Below are positions 33,101 through 43,141 of a DNA stretch of 64,000 bases, piece by piece. The position numbers were made by a program, and so were the translations under genes. The DNA lies in the NCBI RefSeq assembly GCF_026914265.1, contig NC_069124.1, positions 26,196,989 through 26,260,988 of the forward strand, read 5' to 3'. Origin of the DNA: Mya arenaria. Taxonomy: Eukaryota > Mollusca > Bivalvia > Myida > Myidae. Every line of letters starts with the position of its first letter. Position 1 is the first letter of the stretch. The notes beneath the pieces are model-generated. The model was not told where the DNA came from, did not search any database, and was given only the letters and a program-made list of their open reading frames with translations.

Positions 33101-36100
33101 ATACATATTTTCCACTTAATGCATTATTACTGTTTTAAGTGTGTACTTATAGTTATACTCTTTAATCAAACGCCGATACACGTGCTTCAAACTATATTCA
33201 TTTGGTAATTTCTTATCATTTATTGCGCTGTGAAGTCATTGTCTCATCGTTCATGATCATGTAATTGCATCTCTAAATTTAGAAGTAGAATTACCCTTGA
33301 ATGCATGTGACACAATTTTTACATGTTTGAACTTTAGAAATGAATGTAGATTACACTTGCAAATATGTAAATTTGCATAATTATTTTTCATTGCATGTTG
33401 TTGTTAATATAAAAATGAACCCAGTATATACCAGGTAAGTGTTGGATTTATTACGTCGTATCTAAAATTTGACATTCAATTTAAGATCAAATAATATCTG
33501 CATGATAAAGACAGGATTTCGCATTAAAATTGCGCAAAGGTGTTAGTTATCATTAGTTTTATTAGAAACGTACATTAGACAAACGGTCCATTAATCGTAG
33601 CTTAATCCAAAATATACATTATTCAGTCTGTAATAAATTAGCGATAATTTAACACAATTCTTTGAAGGCGCATAATATAGATTGATGCAAAAATAGAATG
33701 CAGATTTGAATGCATTTTCATGTTTTACTCATTTGACTTAAGGTAGCACACCCTTTAAGATGCACGCTTACTCCCAAATATGATTTAACACAATTAATCA
33801 GTTTGTTTTAATATTTCAAAAAAGATGAATAAATGCCGTAAGAAATGGTTCTTTTGACGGTTATCAAGTTTAATATGAAATAAATGAGCAATGAACACGG
33901 TATTTTTACCTTATAAGACTATAGTAGACCACAGTACATCTTTAAGCATTCACCAATCATTTAATATTTTTGCGCTTTCTGCTATTTATACAGTATTTAC
34001 ATTAAAAAGTAATTAATTTCATTGTTTTGCACATACATATTAGCTTCTTTGAAGATTTTCTTACTTGAGGTCACGGCTGAAATAGGTGGTTGGGAATTCC
34101 AAACCCTTCTCTGTTTTAAACTAGACGATTCTGATTGTTTTGCATAATGTTCCCTAAAGGTTAAAGTTGACAAATAATAAGGAACAGGCCATGATTATTT
34201 CAATTGTTATGCGTCAAAACAGTGTGCTAAAATTGTAATACCATATTGCTATTTCAGTACAGTTTGATTATATATGTTGATCAAAAATGTATCATTCCGC
34301 AGAAAAATAAAATAGTTTATAAAATACATTGAAGATTCAGAGAACAGTATAATTCCTAAAGATTCTATGTTGTTTGTAAAGTGTACATCAGGGGCGAAGC
34401 TAGACCAGAATTTATGCGAAGGCCAAGTTTGCTTGTAGGTGGGGCAGGGGTGCATGCTACTCCGTGATTTTTATGATGCAGGATGCGCTTAGGTGCGTTT
34501 CCCGCTTTATATTGGGATAAACATAACACGGATAAGACAACAAACAATAAAGAGTACGCTAAAATTCTTACATGAAACATATACCCAAGCCCCTACAGTT
34601 AAGACAGCCATACAGGGCGATAACTGTATGTATGCATTTTTTTGTTCTCGTTACTATCTCTGTCTAATATAAATTAAATATTTACTAGGATCATTTCTAA
34701 TTTCCGATTTAGAAAGAAGAGTTAAAACGGCGTGCACGAGAGGATTGGGATGACACTTTCGAAGAGATACGAGAGGTTCTGATGGCGGGCGCGAACCTCG
34801 CCTTCAAGACGGGCCTCATAGGCGCTCAGGGTCGTGATAAATATTTTAGTTCAGGTAGGTGGTAGGTGCTTAAGTATTCATAAGGAAGTTATCTGGACGA
34901 TGTTCGAGGAGATGCGGGAGATTCTGATGGCGGGCGCAGAGTGCAACCTTCAAGACGGGCCTCATAGGCGCTCAGGGTCGGGATAAATACTTCAGCTCAG
35001 GTAGGTGCCTTTATACTTATGATGATGTTATTCAGACGATACTTTCGGGGACTTGTGCAGAGGGGGTGGAGGTTCTGATGGCGGGCGCAGAATGCAGCTT
35101 TAAAGTCGGGCATCATAAGCGATCAGAGTCGTGATCAGGTAGGTGGTAGGTGCCTTTAATAATTTATGGGGGAGTAATTTGGAAGATTTTTTTAGGAGTC
35201 TCGGAGGTTTTGTTGACGGGCGCAGAGCGCGGCTTCCAAACTCAGGTACAATACATGTAAAATGATGATAAGATCATAAAGAAAAGAAAAAAGGTATAGT
35301 CTGATTTCAACAACAACAAAAACACATTTATTTTCAACCATGTTTTCGACATAAAAACAACAACGGGTAATTATAATGAGGAAGACGTTGGGCTGACGGT
35401 CGGGCCGACTTTAGATATTGATTTCCGCCCAAATTTCTTTTAGTTAGAATTGATTGAGAGTGATTAAACTTGGTGTGTAGATAGCTTGTGTGCAGAACTA
35501 GCTTGCTAATGCTTCTCACGCTATTTCAGTGACACAAGAAGAAATAGAGATGGGAATACCTCAACATCCCGAAAAAGACAATAACATGAAATGTCTGTGT
35601 TTCGTTCGAGAGATCGAAGACCTCTCTGAAAACATTAACAACCTCAGGGCGGTGAAATTTCTCGACCTTTACCCTCGTGAAAACGGGGAGCCGGCGGAAG
35701 TGGATACTGACGCTCAGGAACGGTTAAAGCGCCTCAGGAACTATATGATACCTAAGCTTCTAAATAAAGAGAACATTGTGAAACTGACGACAAAATGGAG
35801 TGATAAAGGTGGAATCAACGTCGTCGACAACAAAGATTACCTCCAGCGGCTAGGAGAAGCATTTTACACAAAGATGGTGTGGTTGATTGATAGAAATCTG
35901 AATGATAAAACTATTGAAGAAGACGAGCATGCGCGGGAGCTCCGTGAGAGTCTCCTCTTCCGTAACAAGTGGAGTCGGATATTCTTCGGGCGGACGGAGC
36001 TTTTGACGCTCGTCCGAAAGTACGTTCAAGAGGGCGGACGGTCGGCGCCCATGATCGTCTACGGAGAGAGCGGCACCGGAAAGACTGCCGTCATCGCCAA

Positions 36101-39100
36101 GTGCGCCCGGGAGCTAAAGGGATGGCTTCCTGGAATGTCGCCAATTATTGTGGTCAGATTCTTAGGTAAGGCTTAAACAATGGACATGTATACATGTGTA
36201 TGTAAAGCAAATTACAGTTCTATCATATGTTTAGGCAACAAATATCAATAAGAAAGATGTTAATGTTATAGGCTTAAATAAGACACGTATGCATATCAAA
36301 ATATACTTAGTTAGACTTCAATATTATTGTTTATCTTTATGTTTCTTAACACAAAAAAACCCATCCGACATGGTAAACTTTTGCTCATGACACGAACTGC
36401 GGTAATTTTATACTATAAAACCAAGGCGTAATAAAAGTTCAGTCTGCTAATAGTATAATAGTGCCTAAAGGGTTTATACATTCTACAAATGTAACAGGCG
36501 GTGAAGTATGTTTGGATTTTGGAATAACAATGTAAAACATATTTAAATCACATGGAACAGATGTGCAGCATATCAAATTTTAATTATTCATTGAGATACT
36601 TCCCCGGAGTTATGGAAACTGTTTCAGCACAGCCGCGGACCCGTTTGGAATTTACCGGAAGGAAATAACTAAATAAATAGTCATGTTTTAGGAACGTCTC
36701 CACGTCCTCACACATAAAAACAACCTAAATTTTGTATATTAATTTTGTAGCGTATAATCATTTTCTTGGAAGGATTTCCGCATTGACAAGGAGCTAAACA
36801 TAACTCCGGTAGCCCTCGTTTGTAATCAGCCTAGGATTAAAAAATATATTATTTTTATGTATATTTCAGGGACTTCCCCGCGGTCCTCACATCTGCATCT
36901 CCTACTACGCAGCCTCAGTTTGCAGATCTGTGACGTAGTGGGATTTCCCCGAAAGGATATCCCCACAGAGTTCAAGGAACTCGTCGCCTTTTTCCACACT
37001 CTGCTGAAGGTAAATACTGCTATTTATTTGTCAGGAATGGTCTGAATTATTTATTTGTTAGTATGACAAAATATTAATTAAACTTCACTTCTTGGTTTTA
37101 TATACGATTGTATCAAAGATGCACGATAAAAAAAAGCTACGTGAAACAGTGCCTTACAATGAAAGAAGTCATTTAACGCTCATTGTCAATTTATATAAGT
37201 GTATAATAAATTTATGTACTTAGAAGAAGTATAACCATATTTGCTATTGTTTTCAATTATAGATGTGTAATTTATCTTATTATTTGTTATTTGTTAGAAT
37301 GCGATTGAAGTGGTGTACAATGTTAGCAATAAAGCATACTTTTTGTACTATAATTGTACGTTCCGTAAAATGACAAAAGATACATGGTACATGGGCACAA
37401 TTTAGGTCTACACTTGACAGATGCCTAAGGCCGAACAAAAAAAAAAGGTTTGTTTAGGTTAACCTTTCCCAAAATTTTTAGGTAGGGTAGGTAGGGATTT
37501 TTTTTTTCAAAATCTGTCGTAAATTCAGAGTGTTTTCTTGCACATGGCAGTCTTTCCTACATTACTGTCATTGCCTGACTTTGTTTTATCATATAAACAA
37601 TAATTCTGATCGTCCAATTCGCATTTATCCGCCCTAAACTCTCTATTCGCTAACGAATATTTTTTTTGCTCAGAAACGGGAAAAAATAGTTAGGGTCGGC
37701 GCATTTTTATAGGTAGGGTCGAGTTAACCGAAACAGACATATTTGTTTTTAGGCCTAACAGAAACGTATTAATTTTAATGTAATATTATGTTTGACTCAC
37801 TTGACTTTAATAATGAAAACAACAACAAAAATCAACATTTGATTGGCGTACTGATAAAAAATGTTAGAATTTATAAATGGGTGTTTCAATTAATATATAG
37901 CTATATACGTGGCCGCAAAATTCTCGGTTAAAAAGCGCCATAATATCATGGATGTTTTATCAATCAAGTCAAATAAGTTAAACATAACAATTCATTTAAA
38001 TAAAAATAAAATGTTGCATCTATGAAGTGTATACCTATATTGTGTTTCTTTAATAAAATGCAAACAGTGTCATATACATGAAATGCAATGTTGCTCCTTA
38101 TTTCAGAGAGCCTCCGAGCAGCCCCGCCCCATAGTGCTGTTCCTTGACTCCGTGGACCAACTGGCGTCTTCCGGTGAGCCTTACACGTTCCATTGGCTCC
38201 CTCGTCAGCTTCCGCCAAACGTCAAGATCGTTCTATCCCTCGTGCCATCCGTAAACAACTTGTTGTCGCGGTTCAGGGCCCATATGGACACTTTCAAATT
38301 TACGGCGGAGCCCATTCCGCCGTTAGGGGATACCATGTGTTTGGACATAGTCCGCGCACGCCTGGATGACAATGGGAGGACGATCTCAAAAGACCAGAGT
38401 GGAGTTATGAAGGCGGCCTTTTCGCGCTGCGGTCTCCCGCTTTACACTAGAGTCATGTTAGATGAAATTCAGACTTGGAAATCATATACACATGTCTCGC
38501 TGGAGAAGGTTTCTGCAACGCTAAAGGAGGCATTAAACTTCTTCTTCCGGCGTTTGGAGACGCAACATGGCAGCACGCTTGTCAGACATGCTCTTTCGTA
38601 TATCACCGCAAGTCGAGAGGGCGTCTCCGAAATGGAGCTCCTTGATTTGCTTTCGTTGGACGACGAAGTCCTTAATTCTATCTTTCTGTTCTGGCTGCCA
38701 CCCGTCCGCCGCCTGCCGCCATTCCTGTGGACGCGGCTGCGCATTGACCTAGATCAATTCTTGGTGGAGCGTGACGCTGGAAATACGGCGGTCTTCACAT
38801 GGTATCACCGGATGTTCAAAGAGGCGGCCATGGAACGGTACCTCGCGGATAACGAAACTCGTGTGAACATACATTCCAGTTTAGCGGACTACTTTGCGGG
38901 AAATTGGTTTCGTAAAAAGAAACCGTTCAAGTTTAGCTCATTTCTCATGTCTCGTTTGTCGTTGAAGTCAGGTGACGGCGAAGAAGAACGTCATGTTTCC
39001 GAACAGCCGCTGATGTTCAAGCAAAACAGGAAGTTGTCCCAGTTTAACAAACGTAAGCTCACGGAACTACCGTATCATCAATTGAAAAGCGCGCGAACGG

Positions 39101-42100
39101 AAGAATTTCGTGACAAATGTGTTTTTAACTATGAATGGCTCTGGGCAAAGCTTAGTGCTTCAGGTTTACAACTTCTATTGGAGGACCTTGAGCTGGCGCT
39201 AGCAACATCTGATGACGCGGACACCGACATCCAAACGTTGGCGGACACCATTCGGATCGCCGGCTCCACTCTGAATGATCATCCTGAAAATCTCGCACTG
39301 GAGATCACCGGTCGCCTCATTGACTTGATGGACACGAGTCCGCGCATCCGGAACCTCATAAAAGATTGTGACGTCCATGGCGCGGCGCATTCGGCCTTGG
39401 TAGCGCCGTTTCAGATGTATGAAGTCCCAATAAGCTCGCTGATCAGCTCCATTGAAAATATGCCGTCCGATATAGGTGATACAATCATGGTTAAGAACGA
39501 TTCTCGAATCATTGCCGTGTGTAGGGACGGCACGGTGTTATCCATTGACACTCAAAAAGGGGTTCCGGTAAAACAAGTTTCATTGAGTAAAGTAAAATCG
39601 AACTCATTTCAGAACATAGATTTGTATGCCAATAGAAATGAAAGGTATGTTGTATGTGAGTGTCGGTCCGCGAAAGTTGTATATGTGTTTGATGTTGACA
39701 TCTTAGAAGTGAAAAATGAGCACAGAATGTCTATGGCCACTGCCTTGCATAACACTTACGTTAGCGAAAAATACCTGTGTATTGACAGCACCGTTTTCGA
39801 ACTCAGTTCAGGAAAGAAGGTTCGTGAATTGAACAAGTATAACAAGAAAATGGGTTCTTTCGTGGAACTGGCCATCACCATAGATGAAAAATACCTCTTA
39901 ATCGGCGACGCGGACGTTGTCGGTATGTATAATATAGAAACTGGAAAACATGTTAAAGACCTTCCGCTTCCGTCCACCGCCAGCGTGATCAAATTGACGC
40001 GGGATGGACGTCTGGCGGTCGTAGGAACTACTAATGCTTGCGTCATCAAAGTGTTTGACGTCAATGATCGCTCAAACACCTTCGGGCTCGAAGCGGTGAC
40101 TTACGACCCACAGAAGGCGTTTCCGGATCTCATTATGACGGAAGACAATTACGCAACGAAGGAAGTGTCGGAAGTCTGCCTCGCTCACAAGGAGGGCGCC
40201 TTTGTCAGCCTCGTGAAGCGGAAATACCCGATTGTCTGGAGTTTGAAAAACGTCAGCACGAAACCGAGGCTCCTATCAATTCCGCAAAGCTCAGGTCCGT
40301 TTCGATACTTGTTTCAGGTTCAATTTTCTGCTGATGATAAGTTTGTGTTAGCTGCTGAACTGTCTCCCAACATTATGATGTGGGATTCGGTCAAGGGGGA
40401 TCTTGTTGCGACGTTCACGGCGCATGAAAACGATCTCCATTCATTGGTTGTAGGTTCCAAAAATAACATTGCGTCGACCGTACAAGCCAACGGGACTGTG
40501 ATAAAAGTTTGGGACTTGTATAAAGTTATGACCATGGAGAAAATGTCGAGTGTAAAATCGCAAGAAATGTCTGTGAAGAATGTAACTTTGCTGAACCAAA
40601 GTAACTTATTGTTCATGTCTAAAGTTCATCCACCGAAGAGTCGGAAAGCGTATCATTTTATAGACTACTTCGGCGTTGAAGTTCTTAACTTCACAACGGG
40701 TAAAAACACGACACTGCTACCATTTGACAAGTATGGACACATTGAAACGCTGTCTTGCTCGGAGGACGCTTCCGTAATGGTTGTGAATATTTCCGGAATG
40801 CGCGCGAGCTCCATTGCCGTCGTAGACCTCAAGAATGACCGTCTGCTGACGCTCAAAACGCCAGAGTGTCGCGGGGTTATCATAAGCCCTGACGGACACT
40901 TCATGTGCTTACTTTTGAAGGCTAACCCGATGCGTGTGGACCTCTATAACATCCAAAACACCGAGGCCATTGAAAAGATCGCTTCCTTTGATGGCTGCAG
41001 AAACGCTCTATTCACGCGGAGCGGCGCCTTCGTCGGCGTCCGCGGCTCCCAGCTCTTGGTGCGGCAGTCGGTGATGGACGAAGAGGAGCTGACGCTCGAT
41101 CTCCACGGGAAAGTGGTGGCCACGCATGCTTCTGAAGCCGCCGGCCTACTGTTAGTCAGCGCGGATGATGGTTTACATGTAAGTTCATTAGATATTTGCA
41201 TAAGATTGAAACGCTTATCTAGAAATTATGATAATGAGGTGACTATCAAAGGGACTAGATACCAGATGATCCAAAAATCGGCAAATACAGTATTTTTGAG
41301 GCTGGCTCATCTGAGTTTCCCCGTTTAAATATAGCGAATAATGGTTTCCCAGTAAAAATCTGTTAAAGTTTGTTTATGAGTACAAATAACTATAACGACG
41401 CTACTTTAAAAATTACTGCAATTTACATGGTAGACCCAGTAAATTTCGAATTGAAAAAAAGTGCAAAAACTTTGAAAGATACTCGTGTCGTAAGCGATGT
41501 GCTAGTTAGTAAGATTCAATGCGTTGTACACAACGATGTCAAATTTATATAAGTATATTGTTTAAAATATCTTTTTTCTTGCAATTGGATCATCTGGGGT
41601 CTAGTCCCTTTAATGTACACTCCCTACATGTCGTTCTTAGAAGGACGCATATCATTACAATTGCATTGATATTTCGATAGAGGCAACATGTGCAATACCT
41701 CAAGGGCGGTAATAAAAAAAGCAACATAAGTTGATTTTCCCACTTAGCAGTACATTCGTTACTCTCACACCGCCCATTCTTAATCGTTACGATTTTAATT
41801 AATGTCATCTAACTATTACTTAATACGATACGTTTATTGAACCACAGCTAAGGTCAATAAAACCTTACGTTCTTAATATAAACGAGGCCCAACACTTGAA
41901 GTGGAGTGCGTCATACAGTTTGTCACTACAAATACCTGTCATGGTTTTCATCTATTTCAGTTTACTGTGACGGCGTTCCGTACCGATAGTTTCGGCGCTA
42001 TCGGCACCATCACTGACGTCAGTAAAGGCGGTATCAGCGATGTCGCCGACGACGGCTCCGTCTGCATTGACGCACAGTTGCAGGTTGGTGTTTTAAAGTT

Positions 42101-43141
42101 AGGGTAAACATAGGTTTTTTGACAGTGCCATGAGCCCTTGTTTGTAGAAAAGCTTCAATTCGTCTGATAATAAATCCATTGTTGAACATTTTTTCTAACA
42201 AACCCAGTTGAAACTGTTCCTACATAATTTCACTAATACCCAATAATCTATTTACTAACAAAGCGCCGATAAAAACCATAGTATTATTTGGTATTTAGCT
42301 CCCTGTTCCTCAAAGAAAACTGACGAGATATTGTGATAGCCTTTGTGTCGTTGCCGTCGTCGTTCAAAAAGTTTACCTTCAAAATAACTCAAAAACTGTT
42401 CAATATGTTCAAATGAAACACGGTTCACATGTTGCCATAGACAATACGCACATGACTAGCAAGGACCATAACTCTGACGTGAATAGTTGTCCAGTTATGC
42501 CCCTTTTGCGACATAAAATAATATAACAGACAAGCGAAGGGCGTTCGCTCTACTGCGCTCTTGTTTCAACTAATGTATGTAATTTTCTTTATCAGATATT
42601 CGAGCTACAGCGCTGTAAACAAGTAAAACGTCTGTTACTCACGTCTAAAACTGACGGCATCACGTCCGTGCGTCTGTCCAGCGGCGGGCGCCACGCGATC
42701 TTTATTGACAGTGTACAAGGGCCCTGCGTGAAGGTGTGTCGAGTCGCCGACAACGCCATTATCTCACGTTGCTTCCTGCACTGCGTTCCGGAGTCTATCG
42801 ACTTTGTTCCGGCATTGGACGTCTTCCTCGTCGTCGGCAAGGATAGCAAGAAACTCTACATTCTCGCTCTCCGGGACCAGCGAAACCCGGACTTCGAAAC
42901 GCGCGTGGATAGACTGAAAGGTATCCTAAAGGCCAACGGAGGAACGGCCGTCGGCGCCCTGGAGCTCTCTGAGAAGACAACGGAGTCTTTAAAGGCGTTG
43001 GCGACCGAGGAACAGGTGAAGCATATGACCTTGACAGAGCGTCAAGCGTCCATGCTCCAAGTAAGCGTCCGCCGTGCTACCAGCGCCAAAGGGCCGCATC
43101 CCCGTCAGCGGCACAAAAGTTCCTCGTGTACCCTTCTGTAG
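19491..43141 (+). CDS. NWD1/NWD2-like: NACHT and WD40 repeat protein, NWD1/NWD2 family, 9 exons
   Basis: A STAND-class P-loop NTPase expected to act as an intracellular oligomerising switch. Exons: 19491-19635, 28826-29031, 32188-32400, 34713-34854, 35530-36165, 36870-37009, 38107-41178, 41961-42083, 42596-43141; 5223 bases, all phases fit, 1740 residues (human NWD2 is about 1742). Residues 35-190 are the DUF4062/TIR-like start (IRVFLSSTFSDMAEERN, VDMRWGV, IGPNFVVLMGQKYG). Walker A is GESGTGKT at 414-421, Walker B-like IVLFLDSVDQL at 503-513. A winged-helix-like segment follows (GVSEMELLDLLSLDDEVL), then a WD40 region from about residue 950 (IKVWDLYKVM, IMMWDSVKGD). Tail is polybasic, ending CTLL. 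NWD1 versus NWD2 orthology is unresolved. Intron 1 is 9.2 kb. AATAAA at 43569. Confidence 0.95.
20145..20395. mobile_element. Dispersed repeat family E, copy 1
   Basis: GGCCTAAAAAAACATTTGTT, CGGGTTACCCGACCCTACGT and AGGCGCCGACCCCACCG, ending in CCATTTTTTAGGCCTTG. Related copies at 30726-31055 and, inverted, 37430-37760. Confidence 0.8.
21066..21275 (+). repeat. Compound (CAT/CGT/CAG)n trinucleotide array
   Basis: About 70 triplets, mainly CAT with CGT and CAG blocks. Open in several frames on both strands, hence spurious poly-Ser and poly-Met frames. In NWD intron 1. Confidence 0.95.
21280..21410 (-). mobile_element. tRNA-like SINE fragment, tandemly doubled
   Basis: AACCCATGACCTCTTGGTCG and AACCTATGACCTCTTAGAGA recur 57 bp apart; the reverse complement gives a B-box-like GAGGTCATGGGTTTGAGCCC. 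It directly abuts the trinucleotide array. Confidence 0.55.
22033..22268 (+). repeat. Two-copy tandem repeat, unit about 117 bp
   Basis: GATTAAAGTCTCTGTACAAT at 22033 and again at 22150, with almost identical sequence through AGTGCGCACTAGAATCGCTA. Immediately precedes the 35-bp minisatellite. Confidence 0.95.
22390..23875 (+). repeat. 35-bp minisatellite, about 42 copies
   Basis: Unit GAAGTTCAATACGAATCGGT followed by ACCGAATACTCCTGT, centred on the palindrome CGGTACCG. Subtypes (CTGCAGAGTT, TTGTAAAATT, CTTTGAAGTT) recur in runs, showing expansion by blocks. The period is not a multiple of 3, so the 60-80-residue open frames through it rotate frame and are not genes. Located in NWD intron 1. 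Confidence 0.97.
25230..25520 (+). repeat. Dispersed repeat family F, partly doubled
   Basis: AATGAGAAGGCAGTATTTCT, then AATCAGGTGAAGCGGTAGAT and a second AAATCAGGTGAAGTGGTAGA about 130 bp later. Non-coding. Confidence 0.7.
25606..25868. repeat. Long near-perfect palindrome
   Basis: Arms of about 130 bp with almost no spacer, centre at 25743/25744 (GTACTGTATAAT|ATTATACAGTAC). Outer ends are CCACTGGCACCGGATTTTCA and its near complement TGAAAATTCGGTGCCAGTGG. Very AT-rich inside, with small A-run length differences between arms. Probably a foldback MITE in NWD intron 1. Confidence 0.92.
26625..27335 (+). repeat. 0.7-kb pyrimidine-rich tract
   Basis: Strongly C/T-biased plus strand (CTCCTTTTCTCC, TTCCTCC, CCCTCC motifs) across about 700 bp. 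The three consecutive Ser/Pro/Phe/Leu-rich open frames are a product of the bias. Confidence 0.85.
27425..27505 (-). mobile_element. tRNA-like SINE head, minus orientation
   Basis: Reverse complement carries TGGTCTAGTGGTATGG (A box) and GCGGGTTCGTGCCC (B box) with an anticodon-arm-like CGAC-TTGTACT-GTCG. The acceptor ends do not pair, so it is a SINE head or tRNA fossil, not a working tRNA gene. Confidence 0.6.
28705..28785 (+). pseudogene. Decayed partial copy of NWD exon 2
   Basis: Reads ATGGTGGAAGAATGCAACG, then GCTTAAGGACTAATACCC and GCCGCCGGAAGTGATAC, which parallel the start of exon 2 (ATGGCGGAAGAACGCAACA, GCTTGAGGACGTGTACCC, GCCGCCGGAAGTACGG). The in-frame translation MVEECNVLLKD ends in TAA. 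The acceptor AG has been lost (TTTCATAT). Confidence 0.8.
28826..29031 (+). CDS. NWD1/NWD2-like: NWD exon 2
   Basis: Acceptor TTTTCAG, donor GTG|GTAGGT. Encodes DMAEERNMLLEDVYPRIQEY, then GVDFQMVDMRWGVTN, DHMTSICCLQEI and SIGPNFV, the hallmark run of NWD proteins (human NWD1 has VVDLRWGI and SIGPAFV). A partial decayed copy sits 123 bp upstream. Confidence 0.95.
29629..30003. mobile_element. MITE family D, copy 3
   Basis: Opposite orientation: AAAGTGATACTCTTATTCAA to GGGGTAAGAGTGCATCTTTA. In NWD intron 2. Confidence 0.8.
30726..31055. mobile_element. Dispersed repeat family E, copy 2
   Basis: Same GGGTTACCCGACCCTACCTA core as copy 1, with A/T runs and an end at AAATTTATTTTAGGCG. In NWD intron 2. 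Confidence 0.8.
31091..31421. mobile_element. MITE family B, copy 4
   Basis: Begins AAAGCTGCGCCATCAAAAAT and ends CTGTAAGAGTGCACCTTTAA; carries TTCCGTTCGAAACTTAATGT and the complementary arm. In NWD intron 2. Confidence 0.75.
31921..32130 (+). pseudogene. Two decayed tandem copies of the 5' half of NWD exon 3
   Basis: Copy A starts at 31921 after GTGACAG and reads VLMGQKYGCHT-stop (real exon: VLMGQKYGYRPIP). Copy B starts at 32056 after ATTTCAG and keeps TGTCAGAAAT.CTGGTACCGCCC and TTTTATCATGATGGCG-like matches but is frameshifted. Spacing to the true exon start at 32188 is 132-135 bp each, so the duplicated unit was exon plus upstream intron. Confidence 0.85.
32188..32400 (+). CDS. NWD1/NWD2-like: NWD exon 3
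   Basis: Acceptor TCTTCAG, donor CCG|GTAAGT, phase 0 at both ends. Encodes VLMGQKYGYRPIP, AAEFEGMRALL and WYIRDDNSVPPQYVLQP; the last resembles WYCRDENAVPAAYYLRP of NWD2. Two decayed copies of its 5' half precede it at about 133-bp spacing. Confidence 0.95.
32715..32900 (-). mobile_element. tRNA-derived SINE, minus orientation
   Basis: Reverse complement has GGGGTTCGATTCCCAGTCC (B box) and then GGTCACCAAGCCGGACAAGT and CTCCGGTTTTCCGGTTTCAT, the same body as the SINE at 5.8 kb. In NWD intron 3. Confidence 0.65.
33757..34020. mobile_element. MITE family D, copy 4, truncated
   Basis: Starts AGATGCACGCTTACTCCCAA and keeps the ACAGTACATCTTTAAGCATT interior but loses the far end near 34020. In NWD intron 3. 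Confidence 0.7.
34713..34854 (+). CDS. NWD1/NWD2-like: NWD exon 4
   Basis: Acceptor CGATTTAG, donor TCAG|GTAGGT. Encodes KEELKRRAREDWDDTFEEIR then VLMAGANLAFKTGLI. It is the only one of four related copies here with an intact frame and correct phase to both neighbours. Confidence 0.9.
34897..35262 (+). pseudogene. Three decayed tandem copies of NWD exon 4
   Basis: Cores at 34922, 35073 and 35208 repeat TTCTGATGGCGGGCGC of exon 4 (34777) at 136-151 bp spacing. Copy 2 keeps GGGCCTCATAGGCGCTCAGG and donor TCAG|GTAGGT but has a one-base indel around GCAGAGTGCAACC that shifts frame. Copy 3 keeps the CAGGTAGGTGGTAGGTGC donor region. Copy 4 is the most degraded. Similarity falls with distance from the intact exon. 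Confidence 0.88.
35530..36165 (+). CDS. NWD1/NWD2-like: NWD exon 5: Walker A
   Basis: Acceptor CTATTTCAG, donor TTAG|GTAAGG. Contains VTQEEIEMGIP, CLCFVREIEDL, FFGRTELLTLV and the P-loop IVYGESGTGKTAVIAKCARE, ending in VVRFLG, the start of the next NACHT strand. GKT is complete, so nucleotide binding is predicted to be intact. Confidence 0.95.
36686..36716 (+). pseudogene. Possible decayed start of NWD exon 6
   Basis: TTTTAG followed by GAACGTCTCCACGTCCTCAC reads GTSPRPHT-stop in the phase of exon 6, whose start is GTSPRSSHL. It lies 178 bp upstream of the true exon. The match is short, so chance is not excluded. Confidence 0.45.
36870..37009 (+). CDS. NWD1/NWD2-like: NWD exon 6
   Basis: Acceptor ATATTTCAG, donor AAG|GTAAAT. 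Encodes GTSPRSSHLHLLLRSLSLQI, then KELVAFFHTLLK; aligns with NWD1 LLGTSQMSSDARGLLKSICFQ and VVQFFHTLL. Confidence 0.93.
37430..37760. mobile_element. Dispersed repeat family E, copy 3, inverted
   Basis: AAGGTTTGTTTAGGTTAACC and GGTAGGGTAGGTAGGGATTT at the left; GTTAGGGTCGGCGCATTTTT and GGTAGGGTCGAGTTAACCGA at the right. Fills much of NWD intron 6. Confidence 0.75.
38107..41178 (+). CDS. NWD1/NWD2-like: NWD exon 7: Walker B, linker and most WD40 repeats
   Basis: A 3072-base exon (1024 codons), acceptor TATTTCAG, donor CAT|GTAAGT, phase 0. Opens with RASEQPRPIVLFLDSVDQL (Walker B) and WLPRQLPPNVKIVLSLVPS (sensor-like strand). Then a helical linker with YITASREGVSEMELLDLLSL and ADYFAGNW, matching NWD1 YIVSSRHGLSEAELKDVLSL and ADFFSGTW, and degenerate WD40 repeats. 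If the donor at 41179 were not used the frame would stop at 41326-41328; the family fit of exons 8 and 9 favours splicing. Confidence 0.95.
41961..43141 (+). CDS. NWD1/NWD2-like: NWD exons 8 and 9: last WD40 segments and tail
   Basis: Exon 8 (41961-42083) encodes FTVTAFRTDSFGAIGTITDV and SDVADDGSVCIDAQLQ. Exon 9 (42596-43141) encodes IFELQRCKQVKRLLL, then LYILALRDQRN, a charged helix-like stretch and the basic tail PRQRHKSSSCTLL-stop. A strong internal GTAAGC at 43062 (after CAA) could end exon 9 early, in which case the tail read here would be replaced by unseen exons. Confidence 0.85.
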
